DNA from: a virus | Length of the DNA: 25,042 nt | Virus record (IMG/VR): IMGVR_UViG_3300030060_004051 | Span: 15,604-40,645 of that record | Direction: 5' to 3' (one strand) | Part shown: one piece after another, positions 5,490 through 12,632 of the stretch | Layout of the letters: each line of letters opens with the position of its first letter | How positions within the stretch are numbered: the first letter of the stretch is position 1 | Position numbers and translations under genes: made by a program | The notes under the pieces: model-generated | The model's database searches: none | Told to the model about the DNA's origin: nothing | The model's input: only the letters and a program-made list of their open reading frames with translations

Positions 5490-5867
5490 ATGTTTAAATC
5501 TGCACTGGCAGCCGTTGCTGCCCTCCCCGTCCTCTCTTCCGCTGCCCTGGCAGGTCCCTACGTTAACGTAGAAACCAATGCTGGTTTCACAGGCAACGAT
5601 TACACCGGCGCCGTCACCGACCTTCATGTTGGTTACGAGAACGACCTCGGCGAAAACTCTTCCTGGTACATCCAGGGTGGTCCCGCTATCGTTTCTGTTG
5701 ATGGCGAAGAGTCCTCCACTGAGTTCTCCGGTAAGGTTGGCGTGAACGTGGGCGTGACCGAGAGCGTCGGCGTCTATGGTGAGCTTGCTGCTCTGACCGA
5801 AGACCAAGAGTTCGACACCTCCACCCTTAACGTGGGCGTGAAAGCTGGCATCAAGTACAGCTTCTGA
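5490..5867 (+). CDS. Outer-membrane beta-barrel-like protein
   Basis: A 125-residue secreted protein. Residues 1-21 are a signal peptide ending AALA. The mature part has alternating beta strands (YVNVETNAGF, SWYIQGGPAIVSV, SGKVGVNVGV, STLNVGVKAGIKYSF) and ends in Phe, as outer-membrane barrels do. At about 104 mature residues it is small for a full eight-strand barrel. The gene has its own late promoter, a long leader and a strong terminator, so it is expressed as a unit. It could change the permeability or receptor surface of the host outer membrane, or be a virion component. Codons are C- and G-ending, unlike many neighbours, suggesting high expression. Confidence 0.65.
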   Translation: MFKSALAAVAALPVLSSAALAGPYVNVETNAGFTGNDYTGAVTDLHVGYENDLGENSSWYIQGGPAIVSVDGEESSTEFSGKVGVNVGVTESVGVYGELAALTEDQEFDTSTLNVGVKAGIKYSF

Positions 5868-5890
5868 GTCGAAGTAAAATAGAATACATT

Positions 5891-5916
5891 AGAGGGGCTT
5901 CGGTCCCTCTTTTTTA
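5891..5916 (+). terminator. Intrinsic terminator after the beta-barrel gene
   Basis: AGAGGG (5891-5896) pairs with CCCTCT (5905-5910), with a further G-T pair, followed by a run of T residues. Confidence 0.85.
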
Positions 5917-5936
5917 TTGTCTGAGAGTTGTCTGAG

Positions 5937-5944
5937 AATAAATA
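5937..5944 (+). promoter_or_regulatory. Late promoter AATAAATA
   Basis: AATAAATA inside GAATAAATACAAA, 24 bases before the ATG at 5968. The same 13-base string occurs on the minus strand before the convergent gene at 7866, which suggests joint late expression. Confidence 0.6.
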
Positions 5945-5967
5945 CAAATAACTATACCCTTATCGCT

Positions 5968-6471
5968 ATGAAAAAACTACTCCTCGCAATCTGTGGAGGA
6001 GTGATCTTCATTAGTTCTGCCTCGGCAGCTGAAATTAGTAATACCATCACAGATTCTGTGCAACTCACAGTTAACGGAGCAGGTGTACAATCGACTCGGA
6101 TCGGTTCCTCTTATGCTGTGACTGGAAATAACGTAAGTGTCACCACTTTGGGTGGACTGACTGGAGGCTCGGCAACTGCTCCAGCAACCCTGAGTGCAGG
6201 TGACTATGACATCGGTACCGATGAAGCTAGCTTTAACTTCTCGGAGAGTCTTACCGTGGGAGATACGGTGTCAACTGGAGTCGAAGCATCATCAACCCTC
6301 GGAACCTTTTCCTCCGTAAACATGTACAGTGACAACCAAATTACTGCTGGCGGTACTGCTGGCTCTCTCGCCGGGACACTATCAGCTACAGGCATCTCAA
6401 CTGTCACAGCTGGAGGTCAGGGAACTACCGCCTTGGGACAGAGGACAGTATCTTTATCTGTGTTTGACTGA
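5968..6471 (+). CDS. Secreted beta-rich late protein, SY-TGNN family member 1
   Basis: A 167-residue protein with a signal peptide (MKKLLLAICGGVIFISSASA). The mature part is Ser/Thr/Gly-rich, low in charge and probably beta-structured. It shares SSYAVTGNNVSV and the C-terminal SLSVFD with the next protein (NSYTMTGNNITV, SLSVF), so the two are probably related by duplication. Translation probably starts at the ATG at 5968 rather than at an upstream TTG, since only this gives a clean signal peptide. I infer a virion or cell-surface role; function is unknown. Confidence 0.65.
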   Translation: MKKLLLAICGGVIFISSASAAEISNTITDSVQLTVNGAGVQSTRIGSSYAVTGNNVSVTTLGGLTGGSATAPATLSAGDYDIGTDEASFNFSESLTVGDTVSTGVEASSTLGTFSSVNMYSDNQITAGGTAGSLAGTLSATGISTVTAGGQGTTALGQRTVSLSVFD

Positions 6472-6818
6472 TGAGGGTGTTGTTCATTATTATGAGTGTC
6501 CTGGGGACACCGGCTCTGGCCGCAGTCCCTACGTTCACACGCGGGACAATGACAAGTCGAACTGAAAGTTTCACGACTGTCACCGAGACTTATAACATCG
6601 TTGAGTATTCAACTGGCAACAGTTACACGATGACTGGTAATAACATTACAGTCAGTGGTACTCCAGGTCTCGGTGCTTCTTACTCTCAGACTTCACCAGG
6701 ACATGCCACTCAGTTCTCTGAGTCTGTTCTAGGACCTGGTATCTCTAGGGTTACAAATTTCACTAGAACCACCACCATTCAATCCACCACTGACAGTCTT
6801 TCAGTATTCACCCAGTGA
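6471..6818 (+). CDS. Secreted beta-rich late protein, SY-TGNN family member 2
   Basis: A 115-residue protein whose start overlaps the previous stop by one base. Residues 1-18 are a signal peptide ending PALAA. The mature part is Thr/Ser-rich with SYTMTGNNITV and a C-terminal DSLSVF that match member 1, but it lacks part of the middle region. Probably a shorter paralogue. Function unknown. Confidence 0.6.
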   Translation: MRVLFIIMSVLGTPALAAVPTFTRGTMTSRTESFTTVTETYNIVEYSTGNSYTMTGNNITVSGTPGLGASYSQTSPGHATQFSESVLGPGISRVTNFTRTTTIQSTTDSLSVFTQ

Positions 6819-6824
6819 TTCATA

Positions 6825-7400
6825 ATGAAAAGATTACTTGGTTTGATTTTGTTATTGTCTGCCTGTCCTCAGGTTTATGCTGAGGAGGGAGTAACTGCTG
6901 TTGCCAACCCACAGGCTACTAGCTCTGGCAATGTCACGAACCAGGCAGTTCAAGTGACTAACACTAATCTATTTCAGAACACTTATGGTGGTGGAGTTCA
7001 GTGTCAAGGAACGACACTCTCTATCTCTCCGTTTGTTATTCAAGGTTTTAGTGCTCCTGAATCTAATGTCAAGAATGACTATGGAATTGCAGGAACCATT
7101 AGCATCCCATTAGATGGTGAAGCAGTTAGGTTGTGTAGAGAGCGAGCACAGATTGAGATTGATAGGCAACAGACTGAGACAGATAAAGCTCAGCTAGATT
7201 ACAATCTAGTCAGGGCTTTGAAGTGTGCTGAGATGATTCAGGCTGGGGCTTTTCTACATCCGTCTTCCCCTTACGCGAATCTTTGCGTGGATATTGTGGC
7301 CCTTGATAACACCGGCCGCTATCGAAACGGAATCGGTCAAGTGATTTCAGGTCAACCTCAGTCGTCGGCGTCCCAGAATAATCAGGAGGCTTCTTATTAG
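6825..7400 (+). CDS. Secreted structural-type protein with conserved HPSSPYA motif
   Basis: A 191-residue protein with a signal peptide (MKRLLGLILLLSACPQVYA), a beta-rich middle (VQVTNTNLFQNTYGGGVQCQ) and a charged helix at about 98-125 (RLCRERAQIEIDRQQTETD). Then comes a motif I recall from cyanophage relatives: KCAEMIQAGAF, HPSSPYANLCVDIV. Cysteines at 59, 103, 131 and 152 may form disulfides. The last 191 bases overlap a gene on the opposite strand. It belongs to the late module that starts at 5968; a virion or surface role is likely but unproven. Confidence 0.65.
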   Translation: MKRLLGLILLLSACPQVYAEEGVTAVANPQATSSGNVTNQAVQVTNTNLFQNTYGGGVQCQGTTLSISPFVIQGFSAPESNVKNDYGIAGTISIPLDGEAVRLCRERAQIEIDRQQTETDKAQLDYNLVRALKCAEMIQAGAFLHPSSPYANLCVDIVALDNTGRYRNGIGQVISGQPQSSASQNNQEASY

Positions 7401-7866
7401 TCAACTTCTGCATTGCCTTCTTAAAGACTGACTTCAAAATCTTAAACAAACTATCCATCACAGGTTTCAGTGCCGTGGTGGCAGCGAGAGCACTGGTGGT
7501 AGCCACAAAGGCAGCTGATGCGGTGGTGGATAAGATCTGTGCGTCCGGCGCAGGGACAGCGAACTCTGTGAATGGTACAGGAATAGTGACAGGAGGATCA
7601 GGAGGTAGTGTTAGAATAGTATTTGGATCGGGTAACTCTCTTGTCTTTGTATCATCCTGAGCCGCACCATCATTCCTACCTGGACCTGGTTCCATATCCT
7701 GAGGGATAGAAGTCGGTAGTTCTATTCGTGGTTCATTAATGTTTGGTAACCGAATTTCTGGTGGACTGATGCCTCTGGTAGGAGGGATAGTGAAATTCCT
7801 GGTCGGGCCTGGTGGCAGAGGAACAACCGGTGTAGAGATAGGTTGGACCCGAGGGATAGCCATCAC
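7210..7866 (-). CDS. Proline-rich late protein with central hydrophobic helix
   Basis: A 218-residue protein on the minus strand. Residues 1-110 are proline-rich with repeated short PP and IP motifs (PRVQPISTPVVPLPPGP; LTLPPDPPVTIPVPF). Residues about 112-135 are Ala/Thr-rich and may insert in or span a membrane (STTASAAFVATTSALAATTA), followed by a basic segment (LFKILKSVFKKAMQKL). The C-terminal part is encoded opposite the end of the 6825 gene. A late-type box lies 14 bases upstream. A role as a structural or surface protein working with the 5968-7400 products is inferred from shared promoter sequence and position. Confidence 0.65.
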   Translation of the reverse strand: MMAIPRVQPISTPVVPLPPGPTRNFTIPPTRGISPPEIRLPNINEPRIELPTSIPQDMEPGPGRNDGAAQDDTKTRELPDPNTILTLPPDPPVTIPVPFTEFAVPAPDAQILSTTASAAFVATTSALAATTALKPVMDSLFKILKSVFKKAMQKLTNKKPPDYSGTPTTEVDLKSLDRFRFDSGRCYQGPQYPRKDSRKGKTDVEKPQPESSQHTSKP

Positions 7867-7879
7867 AAAGTTTTCTTTG

Positions 7880-7887
7880 TATTTATT
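7880..7887 (-). promoter_or_regulatory. Late promoter AATAAATA (minus strand)
   Basis: TATTTATT on the plus strand reads AATAAATA on the minus strand, within GAATAAATACAAA, just upstream of the ATG at 7866. It lies back to back with the psbA promoter. Confidence 0.55.
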
Positions 7888-7889
7888 CC

Positions 7890-7919
7890 TTGACAGAGAG
7901 TGCTAAGTTGTGCTATCAT
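7890..7919 (+). promoter_or_regulatory. Sigma-70-type promoter of psbA
   Basis: TTGACA at 7890-7895 and TATCAT at 7914-7919 are separated by 18 bases, with TG extending the -10 (TGCTATCATA, 7911-7920). CATAAATA at 7917-7924 is also a late-type box, so psbA may be read both early and late. This is the only perfect -35 I found in the window. Confidence 0.75.
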
Positions 7920-7925
7920 AAATAC

Positions 7926-8067
7926 TAACGAACCCCTTCCGTGGGTTTCGACGCCTCACCGAGACTAAACAGCGTCTCAAAACAACAGTCTCTCATACCT
8001 GTCTAAGGGCTGGCAGGAATACTTGGATACTTCGGTGCCCGCCGAGGTCTTACTTTAAACCCTTAAA
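7926..8067 (+). other. Structured psbA leader
   Basis: About 140 bases before the psbA ATG without a reading frame of note. Visible pairings include ACCC/GGGT (around 7932-7946), GACGC/GCGTC (around 7950-7976), and GGGC or GGCA with GCCC or TGCC further on. No strong Shine-Dalgarno precedes the ATG. It may affect translation or message stability, as known for cyanobacterial psbA leaders. Confidence 0.4.
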
Positions 8068-9147
8068 ATGGCTACTTCAACTCTTTCAAGATCCCGCCAA
8101 TCAGGCTGGGACAATTTTACCGAGTGGGTCACATCAACCAACAACCGCCTCTATGTGGGCTGGTTCGGTACCCTGATGATCCCGACCCTTCTCGCCGCTA
8201 CAACGTGCTTCATCGTCGCATTCATCGCTGCTCCCCCTGTGGACATCGATGGCATCCGCGAACCCGTCGCTGGCTCACTGCTCTATGGTAACAACATCAT
8301 CTCCGGTGCTGTCGTACCTAGCAGCAACGCAATCGGCCTCCACTTCTATCCCATCTGGGAAGCCGCCTCTCTCGATGAGTGGCTGTACAACGGTGGCCCT
8401 TACCAGCTCGTCGTCTTCCACTTCCTCATCGGCATCTTCTGCTACATGGGACGTGAGTGGGAACTTTCGTATCGCCTTGGAATGCGTCCTTGGATCTGTG
8501 TGGCATATTCCGCTCCTGTTGCTGCTGCCTCAGCAGTGTTTCTTGTCTATCCTTTTGGTCAAGGAAGTTTCTCAGATGGAATGCCTCTCGGTATCTCTGG
8601 CACATTTAATTTCATGCTTGTCTTCCAGGCTGAGCACAACATTCTGATGCACCCCTTCCACATGTTGGGAGTCGCAGGTGTCTTCGGTGGTTCACTCTTC
8701 TCTGCGATGCATGGTTCACTCGTTACCTCCAGCCTCGTTCGCGAGACCACTGAGAATGAGTCACAGAACTATGGTTACAAGTTTGGACAAGAGGAAGAGA
8801 CCTACAACATCGTTGCAGCCCACGGCTACTTCGGTCGTCTCATCTTCCAATACGCTTCATTCAACAACTCTCGTTCACTTCACTTTTTCCTGGCCGCATG
8901 GCCGGTGATTGGCATCTGGTTCACCGCCCTTGGCGTGAGCACGATGGCATTCAACCTGAATGGTTTCAACTTCAACCAGTCTATCCTGAGTAATCAGGGT
9001 CAGGTTCTTAACACCTGGGCTGACGTTCTGAACCGTGCTAACCTTGGCATGGAAGTGATGCACGAGCGTAACGCTCACAACTTCCCTCTGGATCTGGCAG
9101 CTTCTGAGTCCACACCTGTGGCTCTGATTGCTCCTTCCATTGGCTGA
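8068..9147 (+). CDS. psbA: Photosystem II reaction centre protein D1
   Basis: A 359-residue, full-length D1 with no intron. Key residues fall at standard positions: Tyr161 (tyrosine Z), Asp170, Glu189, His190, His198 (P680 ligand), His215 (non-haem iron and plastoquinone), His332, Glu333, His337, Asp342 and Ala344 for the manganese cluster. A 15-residue C-terminal extension after Ala344 would be removed by CtpA. Residue 130 is Glu, as in the high-light D1 form of cyanobacteria. The protein would replace photodamaged host D1 in the thylakoid. The gene has its own sigma-70-type promoter and terminator. C-ending codons point to strong expression. Confidence 0.99.
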   Translation: MATSTLSRSRQSGWDNFTEWVTSTNNRLYVGWFGTLMIPTLLAATTCFIVAFIAAPPVDIDGIREPVAGSLLYGNNIISGAVVPSSNAIGLHFYPIWEAASLDEWLYNGGPYQLVVFHFLIGIFCYMGREWELSYRLGMRPWICVAYSAPVAAASAVFLVYPFGQGSFSDGMPLGISGTFNFMLVFQAEHNILMHPFHMLGVAGVFGGSLFSAMHGSLVTSSLVRETTENESQNYGYKFGQEEETYNIVAAHGYFGRLIFQYASFNNSRSLHFFLAAWPVIGIWFTALGVSTMAFNLNGFNFNQSILSNQGQVLNTWADVLNRANLGMEVMHERNAHNFPLDLAASESTPVALIAPSIG

Positions 9148-9161
9148 TCAATCTCTCTCTT

Positions 9162-9187
9162 AGGGGCACTACGGTGTCCCTTTTTTT
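9162..9187 (+). terminator. Intrinsic terminator after psbA
   Basis: AGGGGCAC (9162-9169) pairs with GTGTCCCT (9174-9181) around a TACG loop, followed by seven T residues counting the last paired base. Confidence 0.9.
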
Positions 9188-9213
9188 ACCTTCCCTATTA
9201 ACATTTCTTATCA

Positions 9214-10275
9214 ATGGTAGCAACACCACTACAACAAGATCAAGCAAGGTTGGGGTGGTTTGATGTGCTCGATGACTGGCTGAAGAGAGACAGATTTGTC
9301 TTTGTTGGTTGGTCTGGAGTTCTTCTATTCCCCACAGCCTATCTGGCTATCGGTGGCTGGCTTACAGGCACCACTTTTGTAACATCATGGTACACCCATG
9401 GTCTCGCGTCTTCCTATCTGGAAGGTGCAAACTTCCTGACCGCTGCTGTTAGCACTCCTGCTGACGCTATGGGTCACAGTCTCATGCTCCTCTGGGGTCC
9501 TGAGGCACAAGGAAGCTTTGTTCGCTGGTGTCAACTCGGCGGACTCTGGGCATTCGTTGCCCTCCACGGTGCATTTGCACTGATTGGTTTCATGCTCAGA
9601 CAGTTTGAAATCGCTCGACTCGTCGGAATTAGACCCTACAATGCTATTGCATTCTCTGGCCCTATTGCTGTTTTTGTCAGCGTTTTTCTCATGTATCCTC
9701 TGGGACAGTCGTCCTGGTTCTTCGCGCCATCGTTCGGGGTAGCGGCAATCTTTAGATTCCTGCTCTTCTTACAAGGCTTTCATAACTGGACACTCAACCC
9801 CTTCCATATGATGGGAGTGGCTGGTATCCTTGGCGGTGCTCTTCTCTGTGCTATTCATGGAGCCACAGTAGAAAACACTCTCTATGAAGATGGTGAACAA
9901 TCTAATACATTCAAAGCGTTCGAAGCCTCGCAAGAGGAAGAGACGTACTCCATGGTTACAGCGAACCGTTACTGGTCGCAAATTTTCGGCATTGCTTTTT
10001 CCAATAAGCGTTGGCTTCATTTCTTTATGCTCTTTGTACCTGTTATGGGTCTCTGGACAAGCTCTATTGGTATTATTGGCCTTGCTCTTAATCTGAGAGC
10101 CTATGACTTTGTGTCACAGGAGATCAGAGCTGCAGAAGATCCCGAATTCGAGACCTTCTACACTAAAAACATCCTTCTGAATGAAGGCTTACGTGCTTGG
10201 ATGGCACCTGCTGACCAACCACATGAGAACTTTATCTTCCCTGAAGAGGTTCTACCGAGAGGTAATGCTCTCTGA
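9214..10275 (+). CDS. psbD: Photosystem II reaction centre protein D2
   Basis: A 353-residue, full-length D2. Family landmarks are Tyr161 in [10 protein letters not shown] (tyrosine D, one residue later than the usual numbering), the chlorophyll and iron histidines in [17 protein letters not shown] and [17 protein letters not shown], and the C-terminal [12 protein letters not shown]. With phage D1 it would supply the whole photosystem II core heterodimer. No homing endonuclease or intron lies between psbA and psbD, unlike some cyanophages. No clear promoter is visible in the 60 bases after psbA, so read-through of the psbA terminator may be needed. Confidence 0.99.
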   Translation: MVATPLQQDQARLGWFDVLDDWLKRDRFVFVGWSGVLLFPTAYLAIGGWLTGTTFVTSWYTHGLASSYLEGANFLTAAVSTPADAMGHSLMLLWGPEAQGSFVRWCQLGGLWAFVALHGAFALIGFMLRQFEIARLVGIRPYNAIAFSGPIAVFVSVFLMYPLGQSSWFFAPSFGVAAIFRFLLFLQGFHNWTLNPFHMMGVAGILGGALLCAIHGATVENTLYEDGEQSNTFKAFEASQEEETYSMVTANRYWSQIFGIAFSNKRWLHFFMLFVPVMGLWTSSIGIIGLALNLRAYDFVSQEIRAAEDPEFETFYTKNILLNEGLRAWMAPADQPHENFIFPEEVLPRGNAL

Positions 10276-10514
10276 TGTACATTTTCTTTCTGGTAATTTA
10301 CCTAGTAAGTTTCTGTCTCATCGCTGGAGGTGCCTTTGCTCTGGTGTACGCAAACATTACTTCTATCAATCAACAGATGGATAGACCTAGACCGCGTCGT
10401 CACCCAGAGGCACCTGAACCAGGTGAAGAGGTAATGTACGTCGATGTCTCTAATGACACCGCTGCAGAATTCGCAGCTAGAAAACAACAACTTGAGGACT
10501 TATACAATGAGTAG
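10275..10514 (+). CDS. Single-pass membrane protein behind psbD
   Basis: A 79-residue protein whose ATG overlaps the psbD stop by one base. It has an N-terminal membrane helix (residues 2-26), then a basic proline-rich stretch (RPRPRRHPEAPEPGEE) and a short acidic helix. The HPE-x-GEE pattern is reminiscent of small cyanobacterial membrane proteins, but I cannot name the family. Its position suggests a thylakoid-related role. Confidence 0.65.
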   Translation: MYIFFLVIYLVSFCLIAGGAFALVYANITSINQQMDRPRPRRHPEAPEPGEEVMYVDVSNDTAAEFAARKQQLEDLYNE

Positions 10515-10905
10515 ATCGTTAGGGTTTCTAATCCTAAGATTAGCTATCGGCACTATGCTGATTCATCATGGTTTTGAGAAGTTGGATAATATTGAGAACT
10601 TTGCGGAAGCGTTTGTGAAACCTATTCACTTACCCTTCCCAATCTTCATGAGTTACATCGCAGCTTTCTCAGAAATTGGCGGTAGCATTCTACTCATGAC
10701 TGGACTAGGTGTAAGGTTAGGAGGATTGGCAATCCTAGGAACAATGTCAATTGCTATCTACCACGCACTCGCTATCAATGGCTTCAACATTTATCTGTTA
10801 GAACTATTGGTTGTCTATTGGGGAGGAGCTGCAGCTCTGGTCCTCAATGGAGGAGGTCAGTTCTCGATAGATCATTTAATACTTCGAAGATTTCAAATCG
10901 AATAA
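10507..10905 (+). CDS. DoxX/DoxD-like membrane protein
   Basis: A 132-residue protein with about four membrane helices. Signature features of the DoxX superfamily are present: [18 protein letters not shown] at the N-terminus, [20 protein letters not shown] in the middle and a C-terminal helix with [13 protein letters not shown]. The ATG lies inside the end of the previous gene. Homologues include quinone-linked oxidoreductase subunits, although most are uncharacterised. Between psbD and ferredoxin, it could act on quinones or as an electron outlet; that is inference. Confidence 0.8.
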   Translation: MSRSLGFLILRLAIGTMLIHHGFEKLDNIENFAEAFVKPIHLPFPIFMSYIAAFSEIGGSILLMTGLGVRLGGLAILGTMSIAIYHALAINGFNIYLLELLVVYWGGAAALVLNGGGQFSIDHLILRRFQIE

Positions 10906-10913
10906 GTAAGATG

Positions 10914-10940
10914 ACCGACTTTACCGAGTCGGTTTTCTTA
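10914..10940 (+). terminator. Intrinsic terminator after the psbD operon
   Basis: ACCGACT (10914-10920) pairs with AGTCGGT (10927-10933) around a six-base loop, followed by TTTTCTTA. It separates the psbD operon from ferredoxin. Confidence 0.8.
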
Positions 10941-10950
10941 TGCTACAATA
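10941..10950 (+). promoter_or_regulatory. Extended -10 promoter of ferredoxin
   Basis: TGCTACAATA, the recurrent element, starts one base after the terminator T tract and 30 bases before the ferredoxin ATG, giving a very short leader. Confidence 0.65.
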
Positions 10951-10970
10951 CCCCCATCGGCTTTTCGATT

Positions 10971-11267
10971 ATGGCAACTTATACGGTCACCTTCCGTTCC
11001 TCTGACGGGACTGATCAATCATTTGAATGTGCGGACGACAACTATGTCCTGGACGGAGCAGAGGAGGCAGGAGTGGACGCTCCTTACTCTTGTAGGGCAG
11101 GAGCCTGTTCAACCTGTGCAGGGAAGGTCCTAGAGGGGACTGTCGACCAGTCTGAACAGTCCTTCCTGGATGATGACCAGATCGCTGACGGGTTCGTTCT
11201 GACCTGTGTTGCGTACCCCACCTCAGACTGTGTTATACTAACTGAACAAGAAGAATTCCTCTATTGA
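10971..11267 (+). CDS. petF: Plant-type [2Fe-2S] ferredoxin
   Basis: A 98-residue ferredoxin with all cluster ligands: Cys41, Cys46, Cys49 and Cys79 ([19 protein letters not shown]). It is soluble, acidic and of normal length. It accepts electrons from photosystem I and passes them to NADP reductase and to enzymes such as desaturases, bilin reductases or ribonucleotide reductase. Cyanophage ferredoxins of this type are known to work as electron carriers. The start is the ATG at 10971, with its own promoter directly upstream. Confidence 0.97.
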   Translation: MATYTVTFRSSDGTDQSFECADDNYVLDGAEEAGVDAPYSCRAGACSTCAGKVLEGTVDQSEQSFLDDDQIADGFVLTCVAYPTSDCVILTEQEEFLY

Positions 11268-11269
11268 TT

Positions 11270-11503
11270 ATGGCTTGTAACCTACGACAAAAAACAATTG
11301 ACGCCCTCAGGAATGCTGCACTTGGTGAGATTGCCAAGGCGGAAGTGAATGTAGAAGTCTACCTTCACAACCCTGTTGGTATCGGAGAACACCCTGACGT
11401 CCTCGCTGCTATCCAGGATCAACTGGATGTAATCGCAGAGAGTGAAGAGAGACTTCAGGTTTTAGATAAGTACTTCTCAGGAGAACACGTCCAAGTAGTC
11501 TGA
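11270..11503 (+). CDS. Conserved-type helical protein
   Basis: A 77-residue, all-helical acidic protein (NAALGEIAKAEVNVEVYLHN; PDVLAAIQDQLDVIAESEER). The ATG at 11270 lies just after the ferredoxin stop; an upstream TTG at 11264 is less likely. I recall similar cyanophage proteins without assigned function. Confidence 0.6.
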   Translation: MACNLRQKTIDALRNAALGEIAKAEVNVEVYLHNPVGIGEHPDVLAAIQDQLDVIAESEERLQVLDKYFSGEHVQVV

Positions 11504-11640
11504 TGAAGCATGGCAACCTAGAACCAGAGGAAAAGATCCTCCCCGAAGACAAGAAGAAAGAGGACACGCCAAAGATTCCCAGGCTCGATGGGTACGCGTG
11601 TCCATATCCACGCCGCAAGTTAAGTATCCTAAATGAATGA
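11503..11640 (+). CDS. Small charged hypothetical protein
   Basis: A 45-residue Lys/Glu/Pro-rich protein, probably disordered at first, then GYACPYPRRKLS. The ATG overlaps the previous stop (TGATG) and its end overlaps the next start by eight bases. Function unknown. Confidence 0.5.
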   Translation: MKHGNLEPEEKILPEDKKKEDTPKIPRLDGYACPYPRRKLSILNE

Positions 11641-11917
11641 TCAATCGATGGATAGAGATCACCTACCTGAAGTTGAGTTCACCAAAGAGGAACTAACCTA
11701 TCTCCAAGAGCACATGAATACTCAACGAGCTAGTTGGTTCAACTACTATGAAGATCTAGTAGAGTTTGGACGCACCGAAGATGCAAAACGTGCTCATGAA
11801 CAATACGAAATGTGTAAATCTATCAGGGATAAAGTCTACCACATGAATGGTAGAGACACCTTGGCACCTGGCAATCATGAACAAAGATGGTGGGATCAAC
11901 AACACGATTATAAATAG
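11633..11917 (+). CDS. Hypothetical helical protein
   Basis: A 94-residue acidic protein, mainly helical (FTKEELTYLQEHMNTQRASW; FGRTEDAKRAHEQYEMC). No domain recognised. Its last codons also form the late promoter at 11909. Confidence 0.55.
   Translation: MNDQSMDRDHLPEVEFTKEELTYLQEHMNTQRASWFNYYEDLVEFGRTEDAKRAHEQYEMCKSIRDKVYHMNGRDTLAPGNHEQRWWDQQHDYK
11909..11916 (+). promoter_or_regulatory. Late promoter TATAAATA
   Basis: An exact TATAAATA that overlaps the last codons and stop of the previous gene and lies 22 bases before the ATG at 11938. Confidence 0.6.
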
Positions 11918-11937
11918 TCGCAACTGATTATTTTTTC

Positions 11938-12135
11938 ATGACATCTTTCCTCCTTCCCCTTGCTGCAAAGATCATCGACAGAGCCCTGGATAAACTACCA
12001 GGTGATGCTGAACTCGGTGAGCTCCTGGTCAACACGGCACTTCACATCCTTAAGAAGGCTGTAGCTATGACATCCACTAAGGTTGATGACAACCTTTATG
12101 AGATTGTTGAAAAGGCACTGGCCAACAGAGACTGA
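11938..12135 (+). CDS. Small helical protein, late-expressed
   Basis: A 65-residue protein with amphipathic helices (LPLAAKIIDRALDKLPG; LGELLVNTALHILKKAVAM). It has its own late promoter upstream and a terminator behind, so it is a single-gene unit, perhaps a small virion or regulatory protein. Family unknown. Confidence 0.55.
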   Translation: MTSFLLPLAAKIIDRALDKLPGDAELGELLVNTALHILKKAVAMTSTKVDDNLYEIVEKALANRD

Positions 12136-12167
12136 CTCTCTAAGAAAACTCTCAGACATACCTCACG

Positions 12168-12193
12168 AAACCCTTGGTAAAACAGGGGTTTTT
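12168..12193 (+). terminator. Intrinsic terminator before the pilin cassette
   Basis: AAACCC (12168-12173) pairs with GGGTTT (12186-12191), followed by more T residues. The loop is long (12 bases), so strength is moderate. Confidence 0.65.
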
Positions 12194-12196
12194 CAG

Positions 12197-12206
12197 TGCT
12201 ACAATA
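12197..12206 (+). promoter_or_regulatory. Extended -10 promoter of the pilin cassette
   Basis: TGCTACAATA, identical to the element before ferredoxin, begins four bases after the terminator tract and about 40 bases before the prepilin ATG. GGAGGG lies between but rather far from the start. Confidence 0.65.
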
Positions 12207-12247
12207 GTAAGGTCAAGGAGGGACAACCCTCCACCACCTTATAGATC

Positions 12248-12631
12248 ATGACCAGTTCATTCCAAAAGACCCTCGTCCAACGACTCGCTAAGTCGAAGGC
12301 CAAGAAGCAAAACGGATTCACACTGATCGAGTTGATGGTCGTCGTCGCAATCGTCGGTGTCCTTTCGGCAGTCGGTCTTCCCCAACTGACTAAGGCACAA
12401 GACAAAGCAAAAGACTCGGCAGCAGTCGCCACTCTCACCAACGCCGCTAAAGAGTGTTCACTGGACATCATCTCTGACGCTGACCCTGTCACCACCTTCG
12501 CAACCTTCGACGGCATCACTGGTACCTGTGAGGTGGACGCTGTCCTAAGTATCACCTCTGAATCATCTGATGCAACTGTCTTTGAGACAACATTCGTTGG
12601 TGGCGTCCCTGGCACTGTCGCGGAACAGTGA
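12248..12631 (+). CDS. Type IV prepilin (PilA-like)
   Basis: A 127-residue protein with a class III signal: a basic leader (KSKAKKQNG) ending in Gly23, then FTLIELMVVVAIVGVLSAVG, with Glu28 at the fifth position after the cleavage site as in classical pilins. Prepilin peptidase would cut after Gly23 and N-methylate Phe24. The mature part is about 104 residues with two cysteines (67 and 90) that could form the C-terminal disulfide loop. Such a gene is unexpected in a lytic phage. It could enter the host pilus, alter natural competence or adhesion, or block pilus-dependent phages. C-rich codons (GTCGTCGTCGC) resemble a host-derived gene. Confidence 0.9.
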   Translation: MTSSFQKTLVQRLAKSKAKKQNGFTLIELMVVVAIVGVLSAVGLPQLTKAQDKAKDSAAVATLTNAAKECSLDIISDADPVTTFATFDGITGTCEVDAVLSITSESSDATVFETTFVGGVPGTVAEQ

Positions 12632-12632
12632 T

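Noticed and set aside
7475-7660. 61-codon plus-strand frame rich in Val, Ala and Gly
   Set aside because: It is antisense to the helix and proline-rich part of the minus-strand gene at 7210-7866, which has a promoter and a consistent composition.
9148-9213. Possible intron or homing endonuclease near psbA/psbD
   Set aside because: Both genes read through at full length and only a terminator and a short spacer separate them.
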